A stretch of 64,000 nt of DNA from Gemmobacter fulvus. GTDB taxonomy: Bacteria > Pseudomonadota > Alphaproteobacteria > Rhodobacterales > Rhodobacteraceae. The translations under genes and the position numbers were made by a program. Below the pieces are notes generated by a model, which worked only from the letters and a program-made list of their open reading frames with translations, made no database searches and was not told where the DNA came from. The stretch is from assembly GCF_018798885.1 (NCBI RefSeq), contig NZ_CP076363.1, positions 1-64,000 of the forward strand, written 5' to 3'. This document shows, piece by piece, positions 40,217 through 47,318 of the stretch (positions are counted from its first letter, which is position 1; each line of letters begins with the position of its first letter).

Positions 40217-40648
40217 ATGACCCGCTTTGCACTGACTGCCATCACCCTTGCCACCGCGCTGATCCTGCCGCTTGCCGTTACCGCACAGACGGCGGGGCTG
40301 TTGTCGCGCGAAAACCGGGTGGAGCTGCCGCCGCTGACACTTGCGTCGGGCTCTGCCGTTTCGGCTGCGCCGCTGGTGCTGAAATCCGGCACCTATTACA
40401 TTCTGCAAATCGAATCCGATGGCAGTGCCGAGCTGGCGCTGGAAGGATCGGGCTTTTTCCGCGCGGTCTGGGTGAATGAAATCGTGATCAACGATATCGA
40501 GATCCGGCCGCTGGGCATCGACTCGCTGGAATTCGATGACGAGGGCAAGGCCGAAATCTCCTTCATCGCCATCAAGCCGGGCAGTTATGAACTGCGCGTG
40601 CCCGGCTCCAGCGGTGACAGCCAGCGCGTGGGAATCACCATCGAGTGA
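40217..40648 (+). CDS. Small secreted protein of the Lut/Ped-like cluster, function unknown
   Basis: 143 residues with a clear signal peptide (1-23, ending VTAQ). The mature part is beta-rich by eye and acidic toward the middle (VINDIEIRPLGIDSLEFDDEGK), ending with a cupredoxin-like AIKPGSYELRVPG. I do not recognise a named family; proteins of this size sit between the propeller and ATPase genes in related loci. Its stop overlaps the GTG start of the ATPase gene (GTGA). Role in ligand hand-over is possible but unproven. Confidence 0.75.
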   Translation: MTRFALTAITLATALILPLAVTAQTAGLLSRENRVELPPLTLASGSAVSAAPLVLKSGTYYILQIESDGSAELALEGSGFFRAVWVNEIVINDIEIRPLGIDSLEFDDEGKAEISFIAIKPGSYELRVPGSSGDSQRVGITIE

Positions 40649-41400
40649 CCCCGCAACCCGGCCTCTGCCTGCGTGATGTCAGCTTCCGCTATGGCAGCCG
40701 ACAGGCGCTGCGCGCGGTGTCGGTAACGGTGGAACCGGGGCAGTTCTGTGCCCTGCTGGGGCCGAACGGGGCGGGAAAATCCACGCTGTTCGGCCTGATG
40801 ACCGGGCTGTTCACCACGCGGGAGGGCAGCATTTGCGTGGCGGGCCATGATCTGGCCCGCAACCCGCGCGCCGCCCTTGCGCAGATCGGCGTGGTGTTTC
40901 AGCAACCCACCCTTGACCTTGATCTGACGGTGCGGCGCAACCTGCTGTATTTCGCGGCCTTGCACGGCCTGTCGGGCCGCGAGGCCGAGCGCCGTGCTGC
41001 GGCAGCGCTGGAGCGCCTTGGCATGGCCGAACGCGCGGCGGAACTGGTGCGCAGCCTCAATGGCGGGCACCGCCGCCGCATGGAGATTGCCCGCGCCCTG
41101 ATCCACCGCCCAAGCGTGCTGCTGCTGGATGAACCCACGGTCGGGCTGGATGCCGCCGCCCGCATGGCGATCACCGATCATGTGCATGATCTGGCGGCCG
41201 AGGGGCTGAGCATCCTCTGGGCCACCCATCTGACGGATGAGGTGCGCGACGGCGACAGCCTTGCCATCCTGCATCAGGGCCGCATCCTGTGCCATGGCCC
41301 TGCGGCACACCTGCGCGGAGCGGAGCCGCTGCGCGATCTGTTCCTGCGCCTGACCGCGCCGGGCGACAGCGCAGGCCAGACGGACGGAGGCAACACATGA
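40645..41400 (+). CDS. ABC transporter ATP-binding protein of the PQQ-linked system (LutE-like)
   Basis: 251 residues: Walker A GPNGAGKS (about 37-44), Q-loop VVFQQPTLD, signature LNGGHRRRMEIAR in place of LSGGQ, Walker B VLLLDEPTVGLD, switch His in WATHLTDEV. The LNGGH variant is how I recall this sub-family. Starts with GTG overlapping the previous stop. It pairs with the ABC-2-type permease encoded next (ATGA overlap). Confidence 0.87.
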   Translation: MTPQPGLCLRDVSFRYGSRQALRAVSVTVEPGQFCALLGPNGAGKSTLFGLMTGLFTTREGSICVAGHDLARNPRAALAQIGVVFQQPTLDLDLTVRRNLLYFAALHGLSGREAERRAAAALERLGMAERAAELVRSLNGGHRRRMEIARALIHRPSVLLLDEPTVGLDAAARMAITDHVHDLAAEGLSILWATHLTDEVRDGDSLAILHQGRILCHGPAAHLRGAEPLRDLFLRLTAPGDSAGQTDGGNT

Positions 41401-42185
41401 CCTGGCTGGTGGCCCTGCGCGCCATCCTGCACCGCGAGGCGCTGCGCTTTGTCAGCCAGCGCGGGCGCTTCGTCGCGGCGCTGGTCCGCCCGCTGGTCTG
41501 GCTGTTCGTCTTTGCCGCAGGGTTCCGGGCCGCGCTTGGCCTGTCGATCACCCCGCCGTATCAGACCTATATCACCTATGAGATCTATATCGTGCCCGGC
41601 CTGTGCGGCATGATCCTGCTGTTCAACGGCATGCAAAGCGCACTCAGCCTGGTCTATGACCGCGAAATGGGCTCGATGCGGCTGCTGCTGACCGCGCCCT
41701 TGCCGCGCTGGTGGCTGCTGTTCGCCAAGCTTCTGGCGGGAACGCTGGTCTCCTTGCTGCAATGCGCGGCGTTTCTGGCCATCGCCGCGGTCTGGGGCAT
41801 CACCCTGCCCTGGCAGGGCTATCTGCTGGCCATTCCGGCCTGCCTGATCGCCGGGCTGATGCTGGGCGCGCTGGGGCTGATGCTGTCCTCCGTCATCCGC
41901 CAGCTGGAGAATTTCGCCGGTGTGATGAATTTCGTGATCTTCCCGATGTTTTTCCTGTCTTCCGCGCTTTATCCGCTGTGGAAGATGGCCGAGGCCAGCC
42001 CGCGTCTGCGCGATCTGTGCCTGCTGAACCCCTTCACCCACGCCGTCGAGCTGATCCGCTTCGCGCTGTATAGCCAGATCAGCCTTCCTGCCCTTGGCTG
42101 GACGCTGCTGGCGCTGCTGATCTTCGCCGGGGCGGCGCTCTGGGGTTATGATCCGGCGCGCGGGATGCAAAGCCGCAAGGGCTGA
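41397..42185 (+). CDS. ABC-2-type membrane permease of the PQQ-linked system (LutF-like)
   Basis: 262 residues with six membrane spans and the ABC-2 signature region (GSMRLLLTAPLPRWWLLFAKLLAGTLVSLLQ). ABC-2 permeases are usually exporters, but the Lut and Ped systems with this subunit type are required for lanthanide-dependent growth. It is the last gene of the plus-strand operon, followed after 166 bp by the convergent quinoprotein gene. Confidence 0.87.
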   Translation: MTWLVALRAILHREALRFVSQRGRFVAALVRPLVWLFVFAAGFRAALGLSITPPYQTYITYEIYIVPGLCGMILLFNGMQSALSLVYDREMGSMRLLLTAPLPRWWLLFAKLLAGTLVSLLQCAAFLAIAAVWGITLPWQGYLLAIPACLIAGLMLGALGLMLSSVIRQLENFAGVMNFVIFPMFFLSSALYPLWKMAEASPRLRDLCLLNPFTHAVELIRFALYSQISLPALGWTLLALLIFAGAALWGYDPARGMQSRKG

Positions 42186-42293
42186 CGGCGGGGCCTACCT
42201 CGGGCGGCGGGTCTGGCCGGGCCGTGGCAAGGTGAGTATTTGGGCAAAATGCAAGTCAGAAGGGCGCGCAGGGGGCGGCCAGCCTGAACGCAA

Positions 42294-42320
42294 AACGCGC
42301 CACCCTTTCGGATGGCGCGC
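42294..42320 (-). terminator. Terminator of the quinoprotein gene
   Basis: CGCGCCA (42296-42302) and TGGCGCG (42313-42319) form the stem. On the minus strand the hairpin is followed by GTTTTG, a short T-run. It lies 32 bp after the quinoprotein stop and can also stop the convergent permease transcript. Confidence 0.65.
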
Positions 42321-42351
42321 TCTTGCAGGCGGGGTATCTGACCGGAGGGGG

Positions 42352-44118
42352 TCAGTTCGCCATGGCAAGTTGTTTGGGCAGTTTGAAGGTCCAGACGGTG
42401 CCGCCCTGATTGAGGTAGTTCACCTTCTTGGCCACTTCGCCGCCCCACAGCGGCACGGCGCCACCCCAGCCCGAGATCACCGAGACATATTGTTCGCCTT
42501 CGGATTCCCAGGTGACCGGCTGGCCGACGATGCCCGAACCGGTCTGGAAGCTCCACAGCACCTCGCCGGTTTCATCGTTGAGCGCGAGGAACTCGCCTTC
42601 CGGCGTGCCGAAGAACACCAGACCGCCTGCCGTGGTCATCACGCCACCCCAGAGCGGGGCTTCGTTCTTGTATTCCCACTTCCATTCGCCGGTGACCGGA
42701 TCAATGGCCTTGAGCGAACCGATATGGTCTTCGTAATTCGGCTTGATGGTGAAGCCCGAGCCCAGATAGGCGGCGCCCTTCTTGTAGGTCACCGGCTCGT
42801 TCCAGATGTCCATGCCCCATTCGTTCGACGGCACATAGAACAGCCCGGTGTTCTGGCTATAGGCCATGGGCATCCAGTTCTTGCCGCCAAGGAAGGACGG
42901 CGACGAGAACACCATTTCGCCCTTGGCGCCATCGGCGGCCTTGGACGGATCGCCGGGGCGGTTGTCTTCGTTGTAGATCGGGCGACCGGTCTCGTCGATG
43001 CCCGAGGCCCAGGTGATGTCTTTCACGAAGGGATGGGCCGAGACGAATTTGCCATCCTCGCGGTTCAGCACATAGAAAAAGCCGTTCCGGTCGGCGGTGC
43101 CGAAGCGTTTGTTGCCATCCTTGTCGGTGAAGGACACAACCTCGTTCACACCGTCATAATCCCAGCCTTCGCGCGGCGTGGTCTGGAAGTGCCACTTGAT
43201 CTCGCCAGTGGCCGGGTCCAGCCCGATGCGCGAGGCGGCATAGAGGTTGTCGCCCACATTGCCTTCGGTCGGCGTGCCTGCATTGCGCAGATGGCTGTTC
43301 CACGGCGCGGGGTTGCCGGCCCCGAAGATCAGCGTGTTGGTTTCGATGTCATAGGAGCCGCCGAGCCAGGTCGCGCCGCCACCGGATTTCCACATATCGC
43401 CCGGCCAGGTCGCGTTCAGCGTCCCGGTCATGGTGCTTTCCTTGCCGTTCAGCGTGCCCATATGGCCTTCGATCACCGGGCGGGTCCAGACGGTTTCGCC
43501 GGTCAGCGCATCACGGGCCTGCACTTCGCCGACAATGCCGAATTCGCCGCCGGAATTGCCGGTGATCACCAGCCCGTTCACGATCAGCGGCGCTGCGGTA
43601 TAGCTGTAGCCTTCCTTGTAATCGGCGATCTTCTTGTTCCAGACCACATCGCCGGTCTTGGCGTTCAGCGCCACGATCCGGGCATCCAGCGTGCCGAAAT
43701 AGATATTGTCGCCATAGATGGCCGCGCCCCGGTTGATCACGTCGCAGCAGGGCAGAATGCCTTCGGGCAGGCGGGCATCATATTGCCACAGCTCCTTGCC
43801 GGTTTTCAGATCCACCGCATAAAGCCGCGAATACGAGCCGGTGATATACATCACCCCGTCATGCACGATCGGCTGGCTTTCCTGGCCGCGCTGCTTTTCG
43901 CCGCCAAGGCTGAAGGCCCAGGCCGGAAGCAGGTTTTTCACATTGTCGCGGTTCAGGGTGGTCAGCGGGCTGAACCGTTGCAGGTCGCGGCCCATGCCAT
44001 TGGTCAGCACGTCACCTGTCGATGCGGCGTCATTGGCGAGATCTTCCTCCGTCACGCCAGCCATCGCCGGCGATGCGGCGATGAATGCGGCCGTGACGGC
44101 CACGATAAAGCGGTTCAT
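42352..44118 (-). CDS. exaA: PQQ-dependent alcohol dehydrogenase, ExaA/PedH type, predicted lanthanide-dependent
   Basis: 588 residues: signal peptide (1-20, SPAMAG), then an eight-bladed quinoprotein propeller. The vicinal disulfide pair Cys124-Cys125 ([11 protein letters not shown]) over PQQ and the catalytic Asp320 are present. Two residues on is Asp322 (GWDYDGVNE); in Ca-dependent ExaA/PedE this is Ser and in Ca-dependent MxaF it is Ala, while XoxF and PedH carry Asp there to bind a lanthanide. The [14 protein letters not shown]-like APWNS and [10 protein letters not shown] stretches are ExaA-type rather than methanol-dehydrogenase-type. It would oxidise ethanol or other short alcohols in the periplasm and reduce a cytochrome c. 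GGGAGG precedes the ATG; the longer reading to 44184 adds a non-signal leader. Confidence 0.93.
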   Translation of the reverse strand: MNRFIVAVTAAFIAASPAMAGVTEEDLANDAASTGDVLTNGMGRDLQRFSPLTTLNRDNVKNLLPAWAFSLGGEKQRGQESQPIVHDGVMYITGSYSRLYAVDLKTGKELWQYDARLPEGILPCCDVINRGAAIYGDNIYFGTLDARIVALNAKTGDVVWNKKIADYKEGYSYTAAPLIVNGLVITGNSGGEFGIVGEVQARDALTGETVWTRPVIEGHMGTLNGKESTMTGTLNATWPGDMWKSGGGATWLGGSYDIETNTLIFGAGNPAPWNSHLRNAGTPTEGNVGDNLYAASRIGLDPATGEIKWHFQTTPREGWDYDGVNEVVSFTDKDGNKRFGTADRNGFFYVLNREDGKFVSAHPFVKDITWASGIDETGRPIYNEDNRPGDPSKAADGAKGEMVFSSPSFLGGKNWMPMAYSQNTGLFYVPSNEWGMDIWNEPVTYKKGAAYLGSGFTIKPNYEDHIGSLKAIDPVTGEWKWEYKNEAPLWGGVMTTAGGLVFFGTPEGEFLALNDETGEVLWSFQTGSGIVGQPVTWESEGEQYVSVISGWGGAVPLWGGEVAKKVNYLNQGGTVWTFKLPKQLAMAN

Positions 44119-44227
44119 CTGTTTCCTCCCTTGGATGTCCCTTTTGAAGACCCCAGCGACGCGCGCCCTCCAGCGGGAAGCCATGGCCCTGCCGCATCAT
44201 CGGGCGGGACGCGGCCTTGCAACATTG

Positions 44228-44273
44228 CACCATGGTCGTAAAACGTCGCTGTCAGGCCCGGACCAAGGTCGTA
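44228..44273 (+). promoter_or_regulatory. PQQ-locus palindromic elements (copies 3 and 4) upstream of the quinoprotein
   Basis: CACCATGGTCGTA (44228-44240) and GACCAAGGTCGTA (44261-44273) share ACC-N-N-GGTCGTA and lie 33 bp apart, 110 and 143 bp before the quinoprotein ATG on the opposite reading strand. The second has the perfect GACC-AA-GGTC core. They are likely sites for the regulator of the alcohol-oxidation genes. Confidence 0.6.
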
Positions 44274-44358
44274 GTGACAGCATCTGCCGAGGGCAGCGGC
44301 CCGGCTGCGGCGCGCGGAATCACCGCGACGGGGGCCGGGGTGGGGCGGTTTGGCGGAA

Positions 44359-44382
44359 CGCGGCGCACCCTCCTGCGCCGCG
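44359..44382 (-). terminator. Candidate terminator after the cytochrome c gene
   Basis: CGCGGCGCA (44359-44367) and TGCGCCGCG (44374-44382) form a perfect 9-bp stem with a 6-base loop, 15 bp past the cytochrome stop. Only GTT follows on the minus strand, so it may be an attenuator between the two genes. Confidence 0.5.
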
Positions 44383-44397
44383 CCCGCCCTGTGCAGA

Positions 44398-44802
44398 TCA
44401 GTTGCCGCCCTGAACCGAGCGCAGATAGGCCAGGATGAACTCTTCCACCACAGGATCGGTGATGCCCACATGGCGCATCTTGGTGCCCGGCACGAAGCCC
44501 TGATTGTCGGCCATCCAGGCCTTCAGCGCAGGTTCCGTCCAGACGAAACCCGCCGTTTGCAGCGCCGGGGAATAGGGGTAATCCGCCACCGATCCGGCGC
44601 GACGCCCGATCACCCCTTCCAGTTTCGGGCCATAACTTTCATGCGTGGCATCCGTGGCATGGCAGCGGCGACATTCGGCATCAAAGAGCTTTGCCCCCGC
44701 CTCGATTTTGATTGTATCAAAGGCCGAAGTATCGGCCAGCGCGGCGGGTGCGCCGAGTGGCAGCGCAAGGCAAAGCGGGACAAGCAGGTATCGGAGGGTC
44801 AT
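44398..44802 (-). CDS. Small periplasmic cytochrome c
   Basis: 134 residues: signal peptide (ending AALADTS), one haem motif CRRCH (about residues 43-47) and a distal Met in GTKMRHVGI. The class-I c-type fold with a C-terminal helix (VVEEFILAYLRSVQ) resembles cytochrome c-550/c2 electron acceptors of PQQ alcohol dehydrogenases. GGAG lies 7 bases before the ATG at 44802; the ATG at 44814 is an alternative. It lies directly upstream of the quinoprotein gene, so it is probably its redox partner. Confidence 0.88.
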   Translation of the reverse strand: MTLRYLLVPLCLALPLGAPAALADTSAFDTIKIEAGAKLFDAECRRCHATDATHESYGPKLEGVIGRRAGSVADYPYSPALQTAGFVWTEPALKAWMADNQGFVPGTKMRHVGITDPVVEEFILAYLRSVQGGN

Positions 44803-44892
44803 ATCCGTCTCCATTCGAGTGTGGCGCGGTTCCGGGTGCAGCTTCGGCGCTGGGGCGGTGGCGGGCCTTGATGCAGGTCAACAGCGCCCCCC

Positions 44893-44938
44893 TGCTTTGG
44901 TCGTAGGGCGGCGCGCGCGGTTCGCGTCTTTGGTCGAA
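44893..44938 (+). promoter_or_regulatory. PQQ-locus elements (copies 5 and 6) between cytochrome c and TauA-like genes
   Basis: TGCTTTGGTCGTA (44893-44905) and GTCTTTGGTCGAA (44926-44938) keep the TTGGTC(G)-A half of the element and are 33 bp apart, the same spacing as the quinoprotein pair. They lie in a 186-bp divergent spacer. A GATATGCT -10-like box follows the second copy at the same 25-base distance as at 33298. Confidence 0.55.
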
Positions 44939-44988
44939 TGGTCGGACGGGGCAGGGCTGATATGCTTGCGCCCATGCAGGAGGGGCAG

Positions 44989-45966
44989 ATGATGGGGTTC
45001 TGGGGACGTCTTTTGAGCATGGCTGCGGCTGTGTTCGTAACGGCCGCGCCGCTGCGCGCCGACGAGGCCGTGCTGCGCATCGCCACGCAGATCAGTGGCA
45101 CGGTGAACTGGGAACTGGCGACGATCACCGCACAGGGGCTGGACCGGGCGAATGGTTTCACGCTTCAGGTGCAGGATGTGGCGGCAGGTCCGGCGGCGCA
45201 GATTGCCTTTCAGGCGGGGGCGGCGGATGTGATCGTGTCGGACTGGCTCTGGGTGGCGCGGCAGCGGGCTGAGGGCGAAGATTACGTCTTTATCCCTTAT
45301 TCGCGCGCGGTCGGTGCGCTGCATCTGCCCGAAAGCAGCACGGTGAAAACCCTTGCCGATCTGAAGGGCGGCAAGATCGGTGTGGCGGGCGGGCCGGTCG
45401 ACAAAAGCTGGCTGATCCTGCGGGCCTATGCGCAACAGGAATATGGGTTCGATCTGGCCGCAGAAACCGAACAGGTGTTTGGCGCGCCGCCGCTGATCTT
45501 TGAAACGGCGTTGGGGGGCGAGCTGGATGGCGCGGTCAACTTCTGGCATTTCGGGGCCAAGATGGAAGCCGCCGGAATGCGCCCGCTGATCACCGTGGCC
45601 GAGGCGGCGGGTACGCTCGGGCTGGATCCCGAAACGCCCTTGCTGGGTTATGTGATGCGCGGCGAGTTGCTGCGCGAAAAGCCGGAACTGGCGGTGGGGC
45701 TGGCGCGGGCCAGCCGGGCGGCCAAGGACGTTCTGGCGCAGGACGATGCGGCGTGGGAGGCGCTGCGCCCGCTGATGAACGCCAAGTCAGAGGCGCAGTT
45801 TGTCGCGCTCAAGGCCGGGTTCCGCGCCGGGATTCCCGCGCCCGGCCCGGTGGACGAGGCCGCCGCCGACCGGATGCTGGCGCTGATGGCGCGGCTGGGC
45901 GGCAGCGAGCTGGTCGGGGAGATGACCGCGCTGCCCGATGGCGTTTTCGTGCAGCCGGAAAGCTGA
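44989..45966 (+). CDS. TauA/SsuA-type periplasmic substrate-binding protein
   Basis: 325 residues: signal peptide (MAAAVFVTAAPLRADEA), then the type-2 binding fold of the nitrate/taurine class (LRIATQISGTVNWELATITAQGLDRANGFTLQV, GAADVIVSDWLWVARQRAEG, TVKTLADLKGGKIGVAGGPVDKSW). AGGAGG lies 5 bases before the ATG at 44989. The ATPase gene follows with a one-base overlap; the permease expected with this pair is not adjacent but a TauC-type one lies at 32494-33276. Ligand unknown; the context suggests something linked to alcohol oxidation or cofactor supply. Confidence 0.86.
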   Translation: MMGFWGRLLSMAAAVFVTAAPLRADEAVLRIATQISGTVNWELATITAQGLDRANGFTLQVQDVAAGPAAQIAFQAGAADVIVSDWLWVARQRAEGEDYVFIPYSRAVGALHLPESSTVKTLADLKGGKIGVAGGPVDKSWLILRAYAQQEYGFDLAAETEQVFGAPPLIFETALGGELDGAVNFWHFGAKMEAAGMRPLITVAEAAGTLGLDPETPLLGYVMRGELLREKPELAVGLARASRAAKDVLAQDDAAWEALRPLMNAKSEAQFVALKAGFRAGIPAPGPVDEAAADRMLALMARLGGSELVGEMTALPDGVFVQPES

Positions 45967-46628
45967 TGACCGCCGCCGTTTGCCTGCGGTTGGAACAGGC
46001 GCATCACGGGGCATCGCAGGTGCTTGGTCCGATGGCACTGGACGTGGCACCGGGTGAAACCCTGGCGCTGACCGGGCCGTCGGGCGTGGGCAAGACCACG
46101 CTGCTGCGCGTGATCGCCGGGCTGCACCGGCGCTGGCAGGGCAGCCTGGTGCTGCCGGGCCGGGTGGCGATGGTGTTTCAGGAGCCGGTGCTGATGCCGT
46201 GGCGCAGCGCCCTGCACAACATCACGCTGACCACCGGGTGCAGCGATGCAGCGGCGCTGAAAGCGCTGTCGGCGGTGGATCTGGCCGACAAGGCGCAGGC
46301 CTATCCGGGGGCCCTGTCCTTGGGGCAGCAGCGGCGGCTGTCGCTGGCGCGGGCCTTTGCGGCAGAGCCGGAGGTGCTGTTGATGGACGAACCCTTTGTC
46401 TCGCTGGATCCGGCGCTGGCCGATGAGATGATGATCCTGTTCGAGACGTTGCGCGCGGCCCGACCGCTGGCGACCATTCTGGTCAGCCATGCCCCCGCCG
46501 AGGTCGCACGGCTGGCAGATCGCAGCCTGCGGCTGGAGGGTGCCCCGGCGCGGATCGTGGCGACCGATCAGAACAGTGGCGCGTATTTCCAGTTGTCGGC
46601 GTCGGGCGTCACCTCGTCGAGGTCATAA
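45966..46628 (+). CDS. ABC transporter ATP-binding protein, TauB/SsuB type
   Basis: 220 residues: Walker A GPSGVGKT (about 39-46), Q-loop MVFQEPVLMPWRS (typical of the TauB/SsuB class), signature LSLGQQRRLSLAR, Walker B VLLMDEPFVSLD and switch His in VSHAPAEV. The start shares one base with the binding-protein stop (TGATG). Its last 61 bp overlap the convergent Sel1 gene tail to tail. Confidence 0.87.
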   Translation: MTAAVCLRLEQAHHGASQVLGPMALDVAPGETLALTGPSGVGKTTLLRVIAGLHRRWQGSLVLPGRVAMVFQEPVLMPWRSALHNITLTTGCSDAAALKALSAVDLADKAQAYPGALSLGQQRRLSLARAFAAEPEVLLMDEPFVSLDPALADEMMILFETLRAARPLATILVSHAPAEVARLADRSLRLEGAPARIVATDQNSGAYFQLSASGVTSSRS

Positions 46629-47116
46629 CCCGAGGCTTGCAACCGCCGCGCCACCGGTAGGCCCAGATCGGCGGCCTGATCGACCAGTGCCCGGCCCGCC
46701 GCCTCGTCCTGCCGCACGCCGCGCCCGCGCATCATGTCCAGCCCGTAATTATACATGCCGACAGGATCGCCCAGTTCGGCGGCCTGCCTGTCCCAATCGG
46801 CGGCGGCATCGGGATCCATCGGCGCGCCATGGCCATTGTCGTCCAGCTGCGACATCCATGTCATCGCCCCGGTATAGCCATCGGCGGCGCAATTCCTGAA
46901 CAGGCGGCGGGCCTCTTCGTGGCGACCGGATTTTGTCATCAGATAGCCCGAGGCACAGGTGGTCATCGAGGTCTTGCCCTGTTCGGCATCGCGCAACACC
47001 CGGTTCAGGCTCATCTCATCGGGGTTCAGGGTGCCTTCCGGCTCTGCCTCGGCAAAGGCGGGAAGCGCGGTCAGCACAAGGCAACCAAGGGCGGATGTCA
47101 GATGGCGGATCATCAC
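46568..47116 (-). CDS. Secreted Sel1-repeat protein
   Basis: 182 residues with a signal peptide (ending PAFAEAE) and about two to three Sel1/TPR-like repeats (AMTWMSQLDDNGHGAPMDPDAAADWDRQAAELGDPVGMYNYGLDMMRGRGV is the clearest pair). Two Cys residues in the mature part could form a disulfide. Sel1 proteins act as assembly scaffolds. It is preceded by two copies of the locus element, which ties it to the PQQ genes. GAGGAG lies 7 bases before the ATG. Function not known. Confidence 0.8.
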   Translation of the reverse strand: MMIRHLTSALGCLVLTALPAFAEAEPEGTLNPDEMSLNRVLRDAEQGKTSMTTCASGYLMTKSGRHEEARRLFRNCAADGYTGAMTWMSQLDDNGHGAPMDPDAAADWDRQAAELGDPVGMYNYGLDMMRGRGVRQDEAAGRALVDQAADLGLPVARRLQASGYDLDEVTPDADNWKYAPLF

Positions 47117-47185
47117 TCAACTCCTCTGCGCATTACGCGCCTCTGCACACAGAGTGTAGCGGCGATCCCTGATGCCGCAATGCGA

Positions 47186-47210
47186 CCTTGGTGTTTACGA
47201 CCCCAAGCCA
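47186..47210 (-). promoter_or_regulatory. PQQ-locus elements (copy 7 and partial copy) before the Sel1 gene
   Basis: On the minus strand CACCAAGGTCGCA (47198-47186 read 5'-3') differs by two bases from GACCAAGGTCGTA, and just upstream of it lies TTGGGGTCGTA. Both are 70-95 bp before the Sel1 start. This marks the right border of the putative regulon. Confidence 0.5.
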
Positions 47211-47231
47211 CGTTTGCACAAAAAACAGGCA

Positions 47232-47305
47232 GTTTGAAAGATTTTTGAGATCAGCTTTCTTGCAAGATTGACCGTTTGAAAGTTTTCAGTCAGCTTTCCT
47301 GCAAG
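47232..47305. repeat. Two tandem imperfect 32-35-bp repeats upstream of rpiR (candidate operators)
   Basis: Repeat 1 (47232-47266) and repeat 2 (47274-47305) both begin GTTTGAAAG and end TCAGCTTTCyTGCAAG. Each contains GAAAG facing CTTTC, an inverted repeat of the GAAA/TTTC style bound by RpiR-family regulators. They lie 14-87 bp before the rpiR GTG, so autoregulation is likely. Confidence 0.6.
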
Positions 47306-47318
47306 CAAGGAGGCACGG

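Noticed and set aside
42352-44118. Methanol dehydrogenase (XoxF/MxaF) assignment
   Set aside because: Sequence stretches around residues 40-140 and the C-terminus follow ExaA rather than XoxF; only the Asp at position 322 is shared with XoxF.
44989-46628. Calling the TauA/TauB-like pair a thiamine-precursor (ThiXYZ/ThiY) transporter
   Set aside because: The fold overlaps, but the genes lie 25 kb from the thi operon, lack a TPP riboswitch and share the PQQ-locus promoter element.
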